Source: Janthinobacterium fluminis (lineage in GTDB: Bacteria; Pseudomonadota; Gammaproteobacteria; Burkholderiales; Burkholderiaceae_D). Taken from it: DNA of 64,000 nucleotides. A program made the position numbers and the translations under genes. This document shows positions 1 to 8,143 of the stretch, in pieces. Position 1 is the first letter of the stretch; each line of letters begins with the position of its first letter. The notes under the pieces are model-generated. The model had not been told where the DNA came from and searched no databases. It saw only the letters and a list, made by a program, of their open reading frames with translations. Location: NCBI RefSeq assembly GCF_028595325.1, contig NZ_JAQQXR010000011.1, forward strand, positions 86,174 to 150,173. Direction: 5' to 3'.

Positions 1-1
1 C

Positions 2-526
2 AGCCCGGACTGCCAGCGCTGCCCGCTGCAGCCGCGCTGCGTCGCCTACGCCACGCACCGCGTCAAGGATCTGCCGGTGCGCAAACCGAAAAAAACCAAC
101 CCGGAAAAACACGCGACGATGCTGGTCATCATCGACCGCGGCCAGGTGCTGCTGCAGCAGCGCCCCGCCACCGGCATCTGGGGCGGCCTGCTGTCGCTGC
201 CGGAGCTGGACGGGCATATGCCGCTCGACGGGGACGGCGTGCCGCAGCCGGACCACGCCGCCATTGCGCTGGCGGCGGGCCGCTTCGGCGAGGTCGAATC
301 GCAGCAGCGCCTGCTGCCGATCACCCACGTGTTCACCCACTACAAGCTGCACATCGTGCCGTGCCGGATCGCGCTGGCGCGCCGCCTCGACCTGGCCGGC
401 GAGGCCGGCCACGTCTGGCAAGACGGCGCCGGCATCGGCCAGGCGCCGCTGCCGGCGCCGGTCAAGAAGCTGCTGCTGGAACTGTTCGGCGACGCCGCGG
501 CGGCGCAGACGCGCATGGCCTTCTAG
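2..526 (+). CDS. mutY: A/G-specific adenine glycosylase MutY, C-terminal part (5' truncated by window edge)
   Basis: Base-excision repair glycosylase that removes adenine mispaired with 8-oxoguanine. The visible part opens with the end of the iron-sulfur loop: a C-x2-C-x5-C run lies in the first 14 codons, the last three cysteines of the C-x6-C-x2-C-x5-C cluster of the MutY/Nth family. After it comes the NUDIX-like MutY C-terminal domain that recognises 8-oxoG, with an RPATGIWGGLLSLPE motif and a later THVFTHYKLH motif, both typical of MutY. The catalytic HhH-GPD domain lies outside the window. The stop (TAG 524-526) directly abuts the ATG of the next gene. The frame is open to the window edge, so the 5' boundary is not biological. 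Confidence 0.93.
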   Translation, partial: SPDCQRCPLQPRCVAYATHRVKDLPVRKPKKTNPEKHATMLVIIDRGQVLLQQRPATGIWGGLLSLPELDGHMPLDGDGVPQPDHAAIALAAGRFGEVESQQRLLPITHVFTHYKLHIVPCRIALARRLDLAGEAGHVWQDGAGIGQAPLPAPVKKLLLELFGDAAAAQTRMAF

Positions 527-2317
527 ATGCGCGCGGCGCGCCGCTTGTCGCGGCTGGCGCTGACGGCGCTGGCGGCCCTGTGCCTGCTGCCGGCGGCGCG
601 CGCGCAGGACGGCGCCGACGCGCCCGTGCGCATCGGCGTGCTGGCCTACAAGGGGCCGGAGGCGGTGCAGCGCGACTGGTCGCGCCTGCGCCTGTGGCTG
701 GAAGCGAGCGTGCCGGGGCGGCGCTTCGTGCTGCTCGATTTCGACCAGGCCGGGCTGACGCGGGCGGCGCGCGAGCGGGCCGTCGATTTCGTCATCACCA
801 GCAGCGGCCACTATGTCGCGCTGGAGCACGCCGCCGGCGCCAGCCGCATCGCCACGCTGGAGTCGCCGTGGGCGGCCTCGCCGCGCCAGTCGATCGGCTC
901 GGCCATCGTGGTGCGCCGCGGCGCCGCCCTCGCCGCCCTGCCCGAGCTGGCCGGCAAGCACGTGCTGGCCGTCGACCCGGACGCGTTCGGCGGCTATCAG
1001 ATCGCCGCGCGCGAATTGCTGGCGGCCGGCGTCGACCCGGAGCACGACCTGGGCAGGCTGGAATTTTCCGGCTTCCCGACGCAGAAGATCTTGCTGGCCG
1101 TGCGCGCCGGCCGGGCCGACGCCGGCATCGTCCGCATCTGCCTGCTGGAACAGATGATACGCAGCGGCGAGCTGGACGCCGCCGACCTGCGCGTGCTGGC
1201 CCCCGTTGCCAGCCCCGGCTCGGCATGCCAGAGCTCCTCGCGGCTCTATCCCGACTGGCCCTTCGCGGCGCTGCGCCACACGGCGCCGCAATTGTCCAAG
1301 CAAGTGGCGGTGGCGCTGCTGACGATGGCGCGCACGCCGGACGGCTACAGCTGGGCCGTGCCGGGCGACTACCAGGGCGTCGACACGCTGTTCCGCGAGC
1401 TGCGCATCGGCCCCTACGCCTACCTGCGCGAGTGGAGCTTCGAAACCGTGCTGCGGCGCTACTGGGGCTTGATGCTGCTGGCGCTGGCCCTGCTGGTGGG
1501 CTGGGCCGTGCACACGGTGCGGGTCGAACACCTGGTGGGCCGGCGCACCGGGCAGCTGCGCGCGGCGCAGGAAACCCAGCGGCGCATGGCCGACGAGGCG
1601 CAGGCGCGCCAGGCGGCGCTGGACCACACGGCGCGCCTGGCCATCCTCGGCGAAATGGCCAGCGCCATCGCCCACGAACTGAACCAGCCGCTGGCGGCGA
1701 TCGGCAATTTCGCCCGCGGCATGGCGCGCCGCATCGACGCCGGCAGGATGGAGGCGGCGCCGCTGCTTGAGGGCGCCAACGAGATCGCGGCGCAAAGCGA
1801 ACGGGCCGGCAACATCATGCGCAATGTCCGCGCGCTGGCGCAAAAAAAGCCGGCCGAGCGGCGCCACCTCGACCTGGCCGCCGTGCTGGAAGACGCCTTC
1901 GCCCTGTTCCGCGCCGCCCATCCGCAGGCGCAACTGGCCTGGCGCGGCGCCAGGGCGCCGGCGCCGGTGCTGGCCGACGCGCTGCAAATCCAGCAGGTGA
2001 CGCTGAATCTGTTGAAGAATGCCCTGGACGCGCAGCGCAGCGCCGGCCGCGCCGAGCAAGCCATCGAGGTCGGCCTGGACGCCGACGCGGGCGCCTGGCG
2101 CGTCAGCGTGCGCGACAGCGGTTGCGGCCTCGCGCCCGAGCAGTTTGCGCGCCTGTTCGAACCTTTTTTCACGACCAAGGCGGAGGGTCTGGGACTCGGC
2201 CTGTCGCTCAGCAAGAGCATCATCGAAACCTTCGGCGGCACGCTGTCGGCGCGCCCCAACGGCGACGCGGCGGGCCTGACCATCTGCTTCACCCTGCCCA
2301 ATATGGAACACCCATGA
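527..2317 (+). CDS. ttrS: Tetrathionate-type sensor histidine kinase TtrS (periplasmic PhnD-like sensor + kinase)
   Basis: Membrane sensor kinase of 596 aa. It has an N-terminal signal sequence (about residues 1-26, ending PAARAQ), then a periplasmic PhnD/phosphonate-binding-like sensor domain to about residue 300 and one membrane segment near residues 312-332. A cytoplasmic HisKA/HATPase core follows, with the H box at AHELNQPLAA (His383), N box LLKNALDA, and G boxes DSGCGLAP and GLGLGLSLSKSI. This architecture is that of TtrS, the tetrathionate sensor. The start abuts the mutY stop and the 3' end overlaps ttrR in ATGA. The ligand is inferred from the domain and from the convergent ttrBCA genes, not shown by sequence alone. 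Confidence 0.85.
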   Translation: MRAARRLSRLALTALAALCLLPAARAQDGADAPVRIGVLAYKGPEAVQRDWSRLRLWLEASVPGRRFVLLDFDQAGLTRAARERAVDFVITSSGHYVALEHAAGASRIATLESPWAASPRQSIGSAIVVRRGAALAALPELAGKHVLAVDPDAFGGYQIAARELLAAGVDPEHDLGRLEFSGFPTQKILLAVRAGRADAGIVRICLLEQMIRSGELDAADLRVLAPVASPGSACQSSSRLYPDWPFAALRHTAPQLSKQVAVALLTMARTPDGYSWAVPGDYQGVDTLFRELRIGPYAYLREWSFETVLRRYWGLMLLALALLVGWAVHTVRVEHLVGRRTGQLRAAQETQRRMADEAQARQAALDHTARLAILGEMASAIAHELNQPLAAIGNFARGMARRIDAGRMEAAPLLEGANEIAAQSERAGNIMRNVRALAQKKPAERRHLDLAAVLEDAFALFRAAHPQAQLAWRGARAPAPVLADALQIQQVTLNLLKNALDAQRSAGRAEQAIEVGLDADAGAWRVSVRDSGCGLAPEQFARLFEPFFTTKAEGLGLGLSLSKSIIETFGGTLSARPNGDAAGLTICFTLPNMEHP

Positions 2318-2931
2318 ATGAAAGCGACGCCATCCTGTTTGTGGTCGACGACGACGCGGCGATGCGCCGCTCGCTGGCCTATTTGTTCGACTCGGCCGGC
2401 TGGCGCGTCGCGGTGTTCGAGTCGGCCCGCGCCTTCCTCGATGGCTACGACGGCCACGCGCCGGGCTGCCTGCTGCTCGACGTGCGCATGCCGCTGATGA
2501 GCGGCCTGGAATTGCAGCCGGCGCTGAAGGAGCGCGGCATTACCCTGCCGGTGATTTTCCTCAGCGCCCACGGCGACCTGGGCATGGCGGTGCAGGCGAT
2601 GAAGAACGGCGCCTGCGATTTCCTCGAAAAACCATGCAAGGATCAGGTGCTGCTGGACGCCGTCACGCGCGCGGTGGCGCGCAGCGTCCGCGAGACGGCC
2701 CAGGACGCGCAGGCGCGCGCGGCGCAGGGCGCGCTGGCCGCGCTGACGGCGCGCGAGCGCGAGGTGGCGCAGGCGCTCGCCAGCGGCAAACCGAACAAGG
2801 TGATCGCGCGCGAGCTGGACATCAGCGAAAAAACCGTCCAGGTGCACCGCCACAACACCATGGCCAAACTGGGCGTGCACTCGGCGGCCGAGGTGGCGCG
2901 CCTGCTGATGGCGGGCGGCCAGCTCGACTAA
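2314..2931 (+). CDS. ttrR: TtrR response regulator (FixJ/NarL type, LuxR DNA-binding domain)
   Basis: Response regulator of 205 aa. The receiver domain has the acidic pocket VVDDD, phospho-acceptor Asp56 (LLLDVRMP), Ser84 and Lys106 (FLEKPCK). The C-terminal LuxR-type helix-turn-helix begins at LTAREREVAQALASG and contains the recognition segment ISEKTVQVHR. The receiver sequence is of the FixJ subclass, as in TtrR of known tetrathionate loci. The start ATG at 2314 overlaps the ttrS stop, so the two are translationally coupled. The likely target is the ttrBCA promoter more than 5 kb away. A hairpin follows the stop. Confidence 0.87.
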   Translation: MNESDAILFVVDDDAAMRRSLAYLFDSAGWRVAVFESARAFLDGYDGHAPGCLLLDVRMPLMSGLELQPALKERGITLPVIFLSAHGDLGMAVQAMKNGACDFLEKPCKDQVLLDAVTRAVARSVRETAQDAQARAAQGALAALTAREREVAQALASGKPNKVIARELDISEKTVQVHRHNTMAKLGVHSAAEVARLLMAGGQLD

Positions 2932-2934
2932 AAA

Positions 2935-2955
2935 CGGGCTGCCGGCGCCAGCCCG
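2935..2955. terminator. Bidirectional hairpin between convergent ttrR and ttrA
   Basis: CGGGCTG pairs with CAGCCCG (7 bp) around a 7-nt loop in the short gap between the two converging stops. An A-run precedes it on the + strand, so it reads as a terminator for ttrA on the - strand (U-run after the stem); on the + strand no T-run follows. Confidence 0.55.
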
Positions 2956-2961
2956 GCTGCC

Positions 2962-5900
2962 TCAAGCCCGCACTATGCGCGCCGGCAAACCCTGGCGCAC
3001 GGCGCTGCCCGACACCGGATCGACATAGACGTTGCGGCCGCTGCGGGTCGGGTCGCTCAAGCCCAGGTCGTTGAGGTTGACGCCGGCGGCGATGGCCGCT
3101 TCGCCCGGCTGCGTCACGGCGCCGAAGCGGTGCGCCCGCGCGCCCATTTCGCGGTGGCCGAAACCGTGTTCGACGGCGATGACGCCGCGCTGCACGCCAT
3201 GCCGCACGATCACCGTCGCCTTGGCCCGCCCACCCGGCGTTTCCAGGTAGACGCGGTCGCCGTTTTGCACGCCGAAACGGGCCGCGTCGTCCGCGTGCAG
3301 CGCCACCGGATTGTCCGGGTGGATGCCGCGCAGGCGGCGCGCGCCTATGCTGTACGAATTCTGCAGCGGCGATTTATAGCTGATCAGCTGCAGCGGCCAG
3401 TCCGCCTCCGGATATTTTCCCCGCACCGGCGTGCCGTCGGCGAACGCGGCCTCGCGCCACGCCGGCGTGCCGGGAAAACGCTTGCCGCTGACGCTGTTGC
3501 GGCTGGCGCCCAGGTTCTCGTTGTACACCATCATCGGCTTGGTGTAGCGGTGCGTGGCCCAGTCCGCCGGATACGGCGGCAGCTCCGCCATCGGCGCGGG
3601 CGCGGGCGCGGCCGCGGGCGCCGCGCCGGGCGCCGCCTTGGCGGGCGGCGGCGGCAGGCGCACACCGAACATCTCGCCATAGCTTTGATAGCGGCCGCCG
3701 CGCGCCAGCATGAAGGCCACCTTGCGCCACTCCTCCGGCTTCAGCGCCGCCTCCAGCAGCGGACGGATGCGCGCCACGCCGGACAGCGCGATGTCGTCGT
3801 CGCTGGCCTCCGGCACGGCCGTCTTGCCCTGCCAGGCGATGTTGGCGCCGCCGCGCAGATACCAGTGCTCGGGCCGCTCCAGCGCGCAGGGCACGCCGTC
3901 GCTGTCGCTCAGGCCGCCCGGACCGAAGCCGGGCAGTTGCATGGCCTTGGCCAGCGCGATGAAGAAGGTTTCCATGCCTATCGCCTGGCCGTCCGGCAGC
4001 TTGGCCGCCTTCGCTTCGACCACGGGCCAGCGCGCCGTGCTCATCTTCACCGCGACGCCGCCCCAGGCGCCGGCCCAGCCCCAGCTCTCGTAGAGCAGCG
4101 AGTCCGGCACGAGGTAGTCGGCAAAGGCCGAGCTTTCGTTGATAAAGGGGTCGACGGCGACGATCAGCGGCAGCTTTTTCGGATCGGCCAGGTCGTGCTC
4201 GATCTGCGCCCGCAGCCCCGGCACGCCGTACAGCGGATTGCAGCTCCACAGTATCAGCGCCTTCAGGCCGTAGGGGTAGCCGTTCATCGCGCTGGTCAGC
4301 CATTCGGTGGCCAGCGCCGGCGCGTTCGGATACCACGGCGCCTGCGCCGGGTAGCCCTTGCCCTGCGCCTTCTTGCGCTTGAACTCGGCGCTTTTCTCAT
4401 AGGCGACGTTGCGCCCGATCGGCGTGCCGGCCGGCTTGATCTGGCCGGCGAAGCTTTCCAGGTTGTAGCGCGGCCCCGGGCCGGCGTCCTTGAAGCTGCC
4501 GCCGTTGATCAGCGTGCCGCCCTTGCGGTTCAGATTGCCGATCAGGGTGTTCAGCATCACCAGCGAATAGGCGTTGTAGAAGCCGCTGCCGGCCATCATG
4601 CCGCCATGCGCGTTGACGGCGGCGCGCTTGCCGTGGCTGGTCAGCTCGCGCGCCAGTCCGACGATGACGTCGGCCGGCACGCCGCAGGCCGCAGAGTAGT
4701 CGGCCAGCGTGTGCCGGCAAGCCTCCTCGCGCAGCAGCGTCATCGCGCTTTTCAGGCGCAGCGCCTGGCCGCCGACCTGCAGCTCGGCGTCGAAGAACAG
4801 CTCGGCCTCGCCCTTGGCCGCCGTGTGCGCCAGCGCTTGCTGCGTGCCCGCGTCGAACACGACATACGGGTCTTGCTCCTGGTAGCGCTCGTCCTCGGGC
4901 AATTCCAGGCCCATGTCGGAAGCGCGCAGGTAACGGCCGTCGCGCGGGTGGCCCGGCTGGCTGATGACGAGATGGCTAGCGTTGCACCACGCGGCCTCGC
5001 CGGCCGCCTCGGCCACCTGCAAATTCGGCTGCACGAGGAAGCTCCGGTCATAGCGCCGCTCCTCGATGATCCAGCGTATCATCGCCATCGCCAGCGCGCC
5101 GTCCGTGCCGGGCTTGATCGGCACCCAGCGGCTGCGGTCGCCCGAGGCGAGGCTGTCGGCGTTCGTCAACACCGGGTCGACAACGACGTAGTTGAACTGG
5201 CGCTGGCCCGAGCGGGCCTTGGCCACCAGAGTGCCCTGGCGCTTGAACGGATTGCCGGCGTTGCCGGGCGCGGTGCCGACGAAGAGACAGAATTCGACGT
5301 TTTCCAAATCCGCTTTCGCGTGCGGCATTTTCTTCATGTCGCCGAACATCGCCCCCGAGCCGGAACGGTAGGCGCCGCCGCAGTAACTGCCGTGGTTCAC
5401 CATGTTCAGGCTGCCGTAGGACTGCTTGAAAAAGCGGTCGGCGAAGGCCAGCCGGCCGTCGTCGGTGCTGGCCATCAGGCCGACCTGGTTGACGCGCGGC
5501 CCCAGTTCCGGCTGCTGCGGATCGATCGGCGTGTCCAGCTCGCGCAGCGCGCGCAAACCCTGCACCGGCCCTTCGCCGAACAGATTGCCGCCCTCGGTGA
5601 TTTCCTTCACCAATTGCTCGAAGGCGATGGGCTGCCAGCGGCCGCCGCCGCGCGGGCCGACCCGCTTCATCGGCGCCAGCACGCGGAACGGCGACTCCAT
5701 CTGTTCCAGCACGGCGTTGCCGCGCCCGCAAGCCGTCGAGCGCCCCGCCAAGCCTTTTTCCTTGAAGCGCGACAGCGCGACGAAGCTGTCGCGCACCGGC
5801 GTCTGGTAGGGCAGCGCCGGATCGGCCGACATCGGGCTGTAGGGGTTGCCGGCGACGCGCAGCACCTTGCCGCTCGGCTTGTCGATGCGCACGCGCACGC

Positions 5901-6153
5901 CGCAAAACGTCGTGCAACCCATGCACATCGTGTAACTGACTTGCTGCTCGGGGTTCACGCTGAGCTTGCCGCTGGCGGGGTCGACGGAGAATTCCGGCTT
6001 CAGGGAATTGCCATGCAATTTATTCTGCGGCTGGTCCTTGCCGCGCACGTGGTCGAGCATGCGGCCCGCCGTGGTGGAGAAACTGGCGGCGAAGGCCGTC
6101 AGGCCGCCGCCCAGCGCGGCGTTGCGCAAAAAGATGCGACGTTTGTCTTCCAT
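2962..6153 (-). CDS. ttrA: Tetrathionate reductase catalytic subunit TtrA (molybdopterin oxidoreductase)
   Basis: Periplasmic bis-MGD molybdoenzyme of 1063 aa that reduces tetrathionate to thiosulfate. The twin-arginine signal is RRIFLRNAALGGG (Arg5-Arg6). The [4Fe-4S] ligands are Cys77, Cys80, Cys84 and Cys142; the probable Mo ligand is Cys258 in HGSYCGGAYRSG. The C-terminal MoCo-dinucleotide-binding domain holds DRVYLETPGG. A Pro/Ala-rich insertion lies near residues 830-860. The length is close to that of known TtrA. The start is supported by AGGAG eight bases upstream; the gene is last in ttrB-ttrC-ttrA. Related arsenate or polysulfide enzymes are possible, but the TtrBC partners and the TtrSR neighbours favour TtrA. 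Confidence 0.88.
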   Translation of the reverse strand: MEDKRRIFLRNAALGGGLTAFAASFSTTAGRMLDHVRGKDQPQNKLHGNSLKPEFSVDPASGKLSVNPEQQVSYTMCMGCTTFCGVRVRIDKPSGKVLRVAGNPYSPMSADPALPYQTPVRDSFVALSRFKEKGLAGRSTACGRGNAVLEQMESPFRVLAPMKRVGPRGGGRWQPIAFEQLVKEITEGGNLFGEGPVQGLRALRELDTPIDPQQPELGPRVNQVGLMASTDDGRLAFADRFFKQSYGSLNMVNHGSYCGGAYRSGSGAMFGDMKKMPHAKADLENVEFCLFVGTAPGNAGNPFKRQGTLVAKARSGQRQFNYVVVDPVLTNADSLASGDRSRWVPIKPGTDGALAMAMIRWIIEERRYDRSFLVQPNLQVAEAAGEAAWCNASHLVISQPGHPRDGRYLRASDMGLELPEDERYQEQDPYVVFDAGTQQALAHTAAKGEAELFFDAELQVGGQALRLKSAMTLLREEACRHTLADYSAACGVPADVIVGLARELTSHGKRAAVNAHGGMMAGSGFYNAYSLVMLNTLIGNLNRKGGTLINGGSFKDAGPGPRYNLESFAGQIKPAGTPIGRNVAYEKSAEFKRKKAQGKGYPAQAPWYPNAPALATEWLTSAMNGYPYGLKALILWSCNPLYGVPGLRAQIEHDLADPKKLPLIVAVDPFINESSAFADYLVPDSLLYESWGWAGAWGGVAVKMSTARWPVVEAKAAKLPDGQAIGMETFFIALAKAMQLPGFGPGGLSDSDGVPCALERPEHWYLRGGANIAWQGKTAVPEASDDDIALSGVARIRPLLEAALKPEEWRKVAFMLARGGRYQSYGEMFGVRLPPPPAKAAPGAAPAAAPAPAPMAELPPYPADWATHRYTKPMMVYNENLGASRNSVSGKRFPGTPAWREAAFADGTPVRGKYPEADWPLQLISYKSPLQNSYSIGARRLRGIHPDNPVALHADDAARFGVQNGDRVYLETPGGRAKATVIVRHGVQRGVIAVEHGFGHREMGARAHRFGAVTQPGEAAIAAGVNLNDLGLSDPTRSGRNVYVDPVSGSAVRQGLPARIVRA

Positions 6154-6162
6154 GACTCTCTC

Positions 6163-7290
6163 CTATTGAATCGCCGGCGCGCCTGCGGCGCCAGCCTTGC
6201 CAGATCGGGGGAACGCGGCGGCGCCGGCCCAGGGCAGCCATTCCAGCATCAGTATCAGCAGCACGGTCCACAAGCCCAGCGTGCCGACGATGCCAAGCAA
6301 GCCGTCGCTGCCCAGCGGCAGGTGGTAGTCGTACAGGCCGGCGCCGGTCTTGGGAATGGCCTGGCCGCCGATGAAGATGGTCCAGCGCATCATCCAGGCG
6401 CTGTGCAGGGCGATCACGCCGTTGAGCAATCCGCTGGAGGCGGGCCGCCACACGGCCAGCGCCATCGGCACGACGGTGGCCAGCACGGCCCAGACGGCGC
6501 TCAACTGCCAGGCCGGCAGACCGGCCACCTGGTTGAAGGCGGCGCTGTGCACGGGACTCAGGCCGGACAGGCTGGCGAACAGCCAGCCGCCGCCGAGGAT
6601 CAGCACGAAGGCCAGCGCCAGCGCCAGCACGCGGTTCAGCACGACTTCAAGCTGGCGGTCGCGGCCGCCGAGGAAGTGGTTGAACAGCAGCGCCAGGCCG
6701 ATGGCGCCGGTGCCGGCCGTCGCCACGAACTGGGCCGGCAGGAAGGGTGTGTGCCACAGCGGACGGGCGCGCACGACGGCCACTTCCATGCCCGTATACA
6801 GGGCCAGCAGCAGGGCACCGGCCAGGGTCGCCAGCGCGGCACCGTTGAGCGCCCAGCGCGGCGCCTGACCGCCCCGCCCCGCCAGACGATACCAGCGCGC
6901 ACCGCGCCGGCCGGCCGCGCCCCAGGCGGCCAGGTCGGCGCGCAGCGCCAGCCAGGCGTACAGCATCAGGCTGCCCAGGTAGAGCGGGATGAAAAACGAT
7001 CCCCAGGCCATCCAGGACTGCGGCTGGAAGTGCAGGTAGAAGTGGTAGAAGCGGCCGGGGCCGTGCAAGTCGGCCAGCAGCGCGACCGGCGCCGCCACGC
7101 CGCAGGCCAGCGCGGCCAGCAGCGACAGGCGGCCAAGGGCCTCGAACTGTTGGCGGCGGAAGACGAAATACGGCAACGTCAGCATGAAGCTGGCGTAACT
7201 CAATCCGATCAAGAAAAAATACTGCACCGCCCACGGCAGCCAGGACGCTTCACGCGTGACGTTGAGCACTTCGGTGATGTGGCTGTCCAT
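6163..7290 (-). CDS. ttrC: Tetrathionate reductase membrane subunit TtrC (NrfD family quinol oxidase)
   Basis: Polytopic inner-membrane protein of 375 aa with about nine hydrophobic helices, of the NrfD/PsrC family. It would oxidise quinol in the membrane and pass electrons through TtrB to TtrA. Family features include the N-terminal EVLNVTREASWLPW stretch and the GPGRFYHFYLHFQPQSWMAWGS segment (shown here in part: HGPGRFYHFYLHF). It begins 3 nt after the ttrB stop and ends 9 nt before the ttrA start, which supports a ttrBCA operon. Confidence 0.85.
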   Translation of the reverse strand: MDSHITEVLNVTREASWLPWAVQYFFLIGLSYASFMLTLPYFVFRRQQFEALGRLSLLAALACGVAAPVALLADLHGPGRFYHFYLHFQPQSWMAWGSFFIPLYLGSLMLYAWLALRADLAAWGAAGRRGARWYRLAGRGGQAPRWALNGAALATLAGALLLALYTGMEVAVVRARPLWHTPFLPAQFVATAGTGAIGLALLFNHFLGGRDRQLEVVLNRVLALALAFVLILGGGWLFASLSGLSPVHSAAFNQVAGLPAWQLSAVWAVLATVVPMALAVWRPASSGLLNGVIALHSAWMMRWTIFIGGQAIPKTGAGLYDYHLPLGSDGLLGIVGTLGLWTVLLILMLEWLPWAGAAAFPRSGKAGAAGAPAIQ

Positions 7291-7293
7291 GAT

Positions 7294-8001
7294 TTACGCT
7301 CCGTGTTTGCTCGGTTGCCACAGCGTCGCCTCGCCTTCGACGCGCCCCTCGAAACGCTCGTCGAGGCCCAGGTAAAACACATGCGGCTGGGTGTCCATTT
7401 CCGGTTTCAGCACCTTCACCTCATTGGCGTCGAGCAGGCGCCGCACTTCGCTGTGCGGGTCGTTCAGGTCGCCGAAGATGCGCGCGCCGCCAACGCAGGT
7501 TTCGACGCAGGCCGGCAGCAGGCCGACGTCGACGCGGTGGGCGCAGAAGGTGCATTTGTCGGCCTTGCCGGTGTCGTGGTTGATGAAGCGGGCGTCGTAG
7601 GGGCAGGCTTGCACGCAGTAGGCACAGCCGACGCAGCGGTCGCCGTCGACGACGACGACGCCATCCTTGCGCTGGAAGGTCGCGCCGACCGGGCAGACAG
7701 GAACGCAGGGCGGTTTTTCGCAGTGGTTGCACAGGCGCGGCAGCGTGTAGGTGCCGCAGCGATTGCCTTCGCGCACCTCGTAGGTCGACACGATGGTGCG
7801 AAAGCTATTTTCCGGGACGGCGTTTTCCATGATGCAGGAGACGGTGCAGGCTTGGCAGCCTATGCATTTGCGCACGTCGACCACCATCGCCCAGCGCGTT
7901 GCGCCTTGCCCGGTGGCGCCGATCGCCGGCGTGGGCGCCAGCGCCGCGCCGACGCTGATGGCCGGCAGGGCGCGCAGGAATTTGCGGCGGGATTCAATCA
8001 C
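7294..8001 (-). CDS. ttrB: Tetrathionate reductase iron-sulfur subunit TtrB
   Basis: Ferredoxin-like electron-transfer subunit of 235 aa with four cysteine groups for four [4Fe-4S] clusters: CIGCQACTVSC, CNHCEKPPCVPVCP, CVGCAYCVQACP and CTFC...CVETC. A twin-arginine motif, SRRKFLRALPA, lies at the N-terminus, so the TtrAB complex is probably exported folded. The start is taken as GTG at 8001 because GGAGG lies 4 nt upstream and the Tat motif begins at once. The frame remains open further upstream to 8163, but that extension would bury the Tat motif. It is the first gene of the ttrBCA operon. Confidence 0.87.
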   Translation of the reverse strand: MIESRRKFLRALPAISVGAALAPTPAIGATGQGATRWAMVVDVRKCIGCQACTVSCIMENAVPENSFRTIVSTYEVREGNRCGTYTLPRLCNHCEKPPCVPVCPVGATFQRKDGVVVVDGDRCVGCAYCVQACPYDARFINHDTGKADKCTFCAHRVDVGLLPACVETCVGGARIFGDLNDPHSEVRRLLDANEVKVLKPEMDTQPHVFYLGLDERFEGRVEGEATLWQPSKHGA

Positions 8002-8079
8002 ATGACCTCCTTTGCTATACACGACAGCCTTATTGAAGGCTACATAATAGAAAGAAAGTTTCCCTGCGGATATTGGGTG

Positions 8080-8109
8080 TTTATGGCGCGGCCTACATGA
8101 AGTTGCCAA
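8080..8109 (-). promoter_or_regulatory. Candidate sigma70 promoter for ttrBCA
   Basis: On the - strand, TTGGCA and CATAAA are spaced by 18 bp, placing the transcript start about 70 nt upstream of the ttrB GTG. The surrounding 140-bp gap (8002-8143) is clearly AT-richer than the genes around it. No clear FNR dyad was seen. A TtrR site would be expected just upstream but could not be recognised. Confidence 0.4.
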
Positions 8110-8143
8110 TTTACATCTATTTTGAAATATGCTAGGGCGGCGC

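Noticed and set aside
3130..8100. Very long open frame on the + strand antisense to ttrA, ttrC and ttrB
   Set aside because: It is the high-GC shadow of real genes: its translation is rich in Arg/Ala/Gln/His with no domain, and the - strand genes have complete cofactor motifs and ribosome sites.
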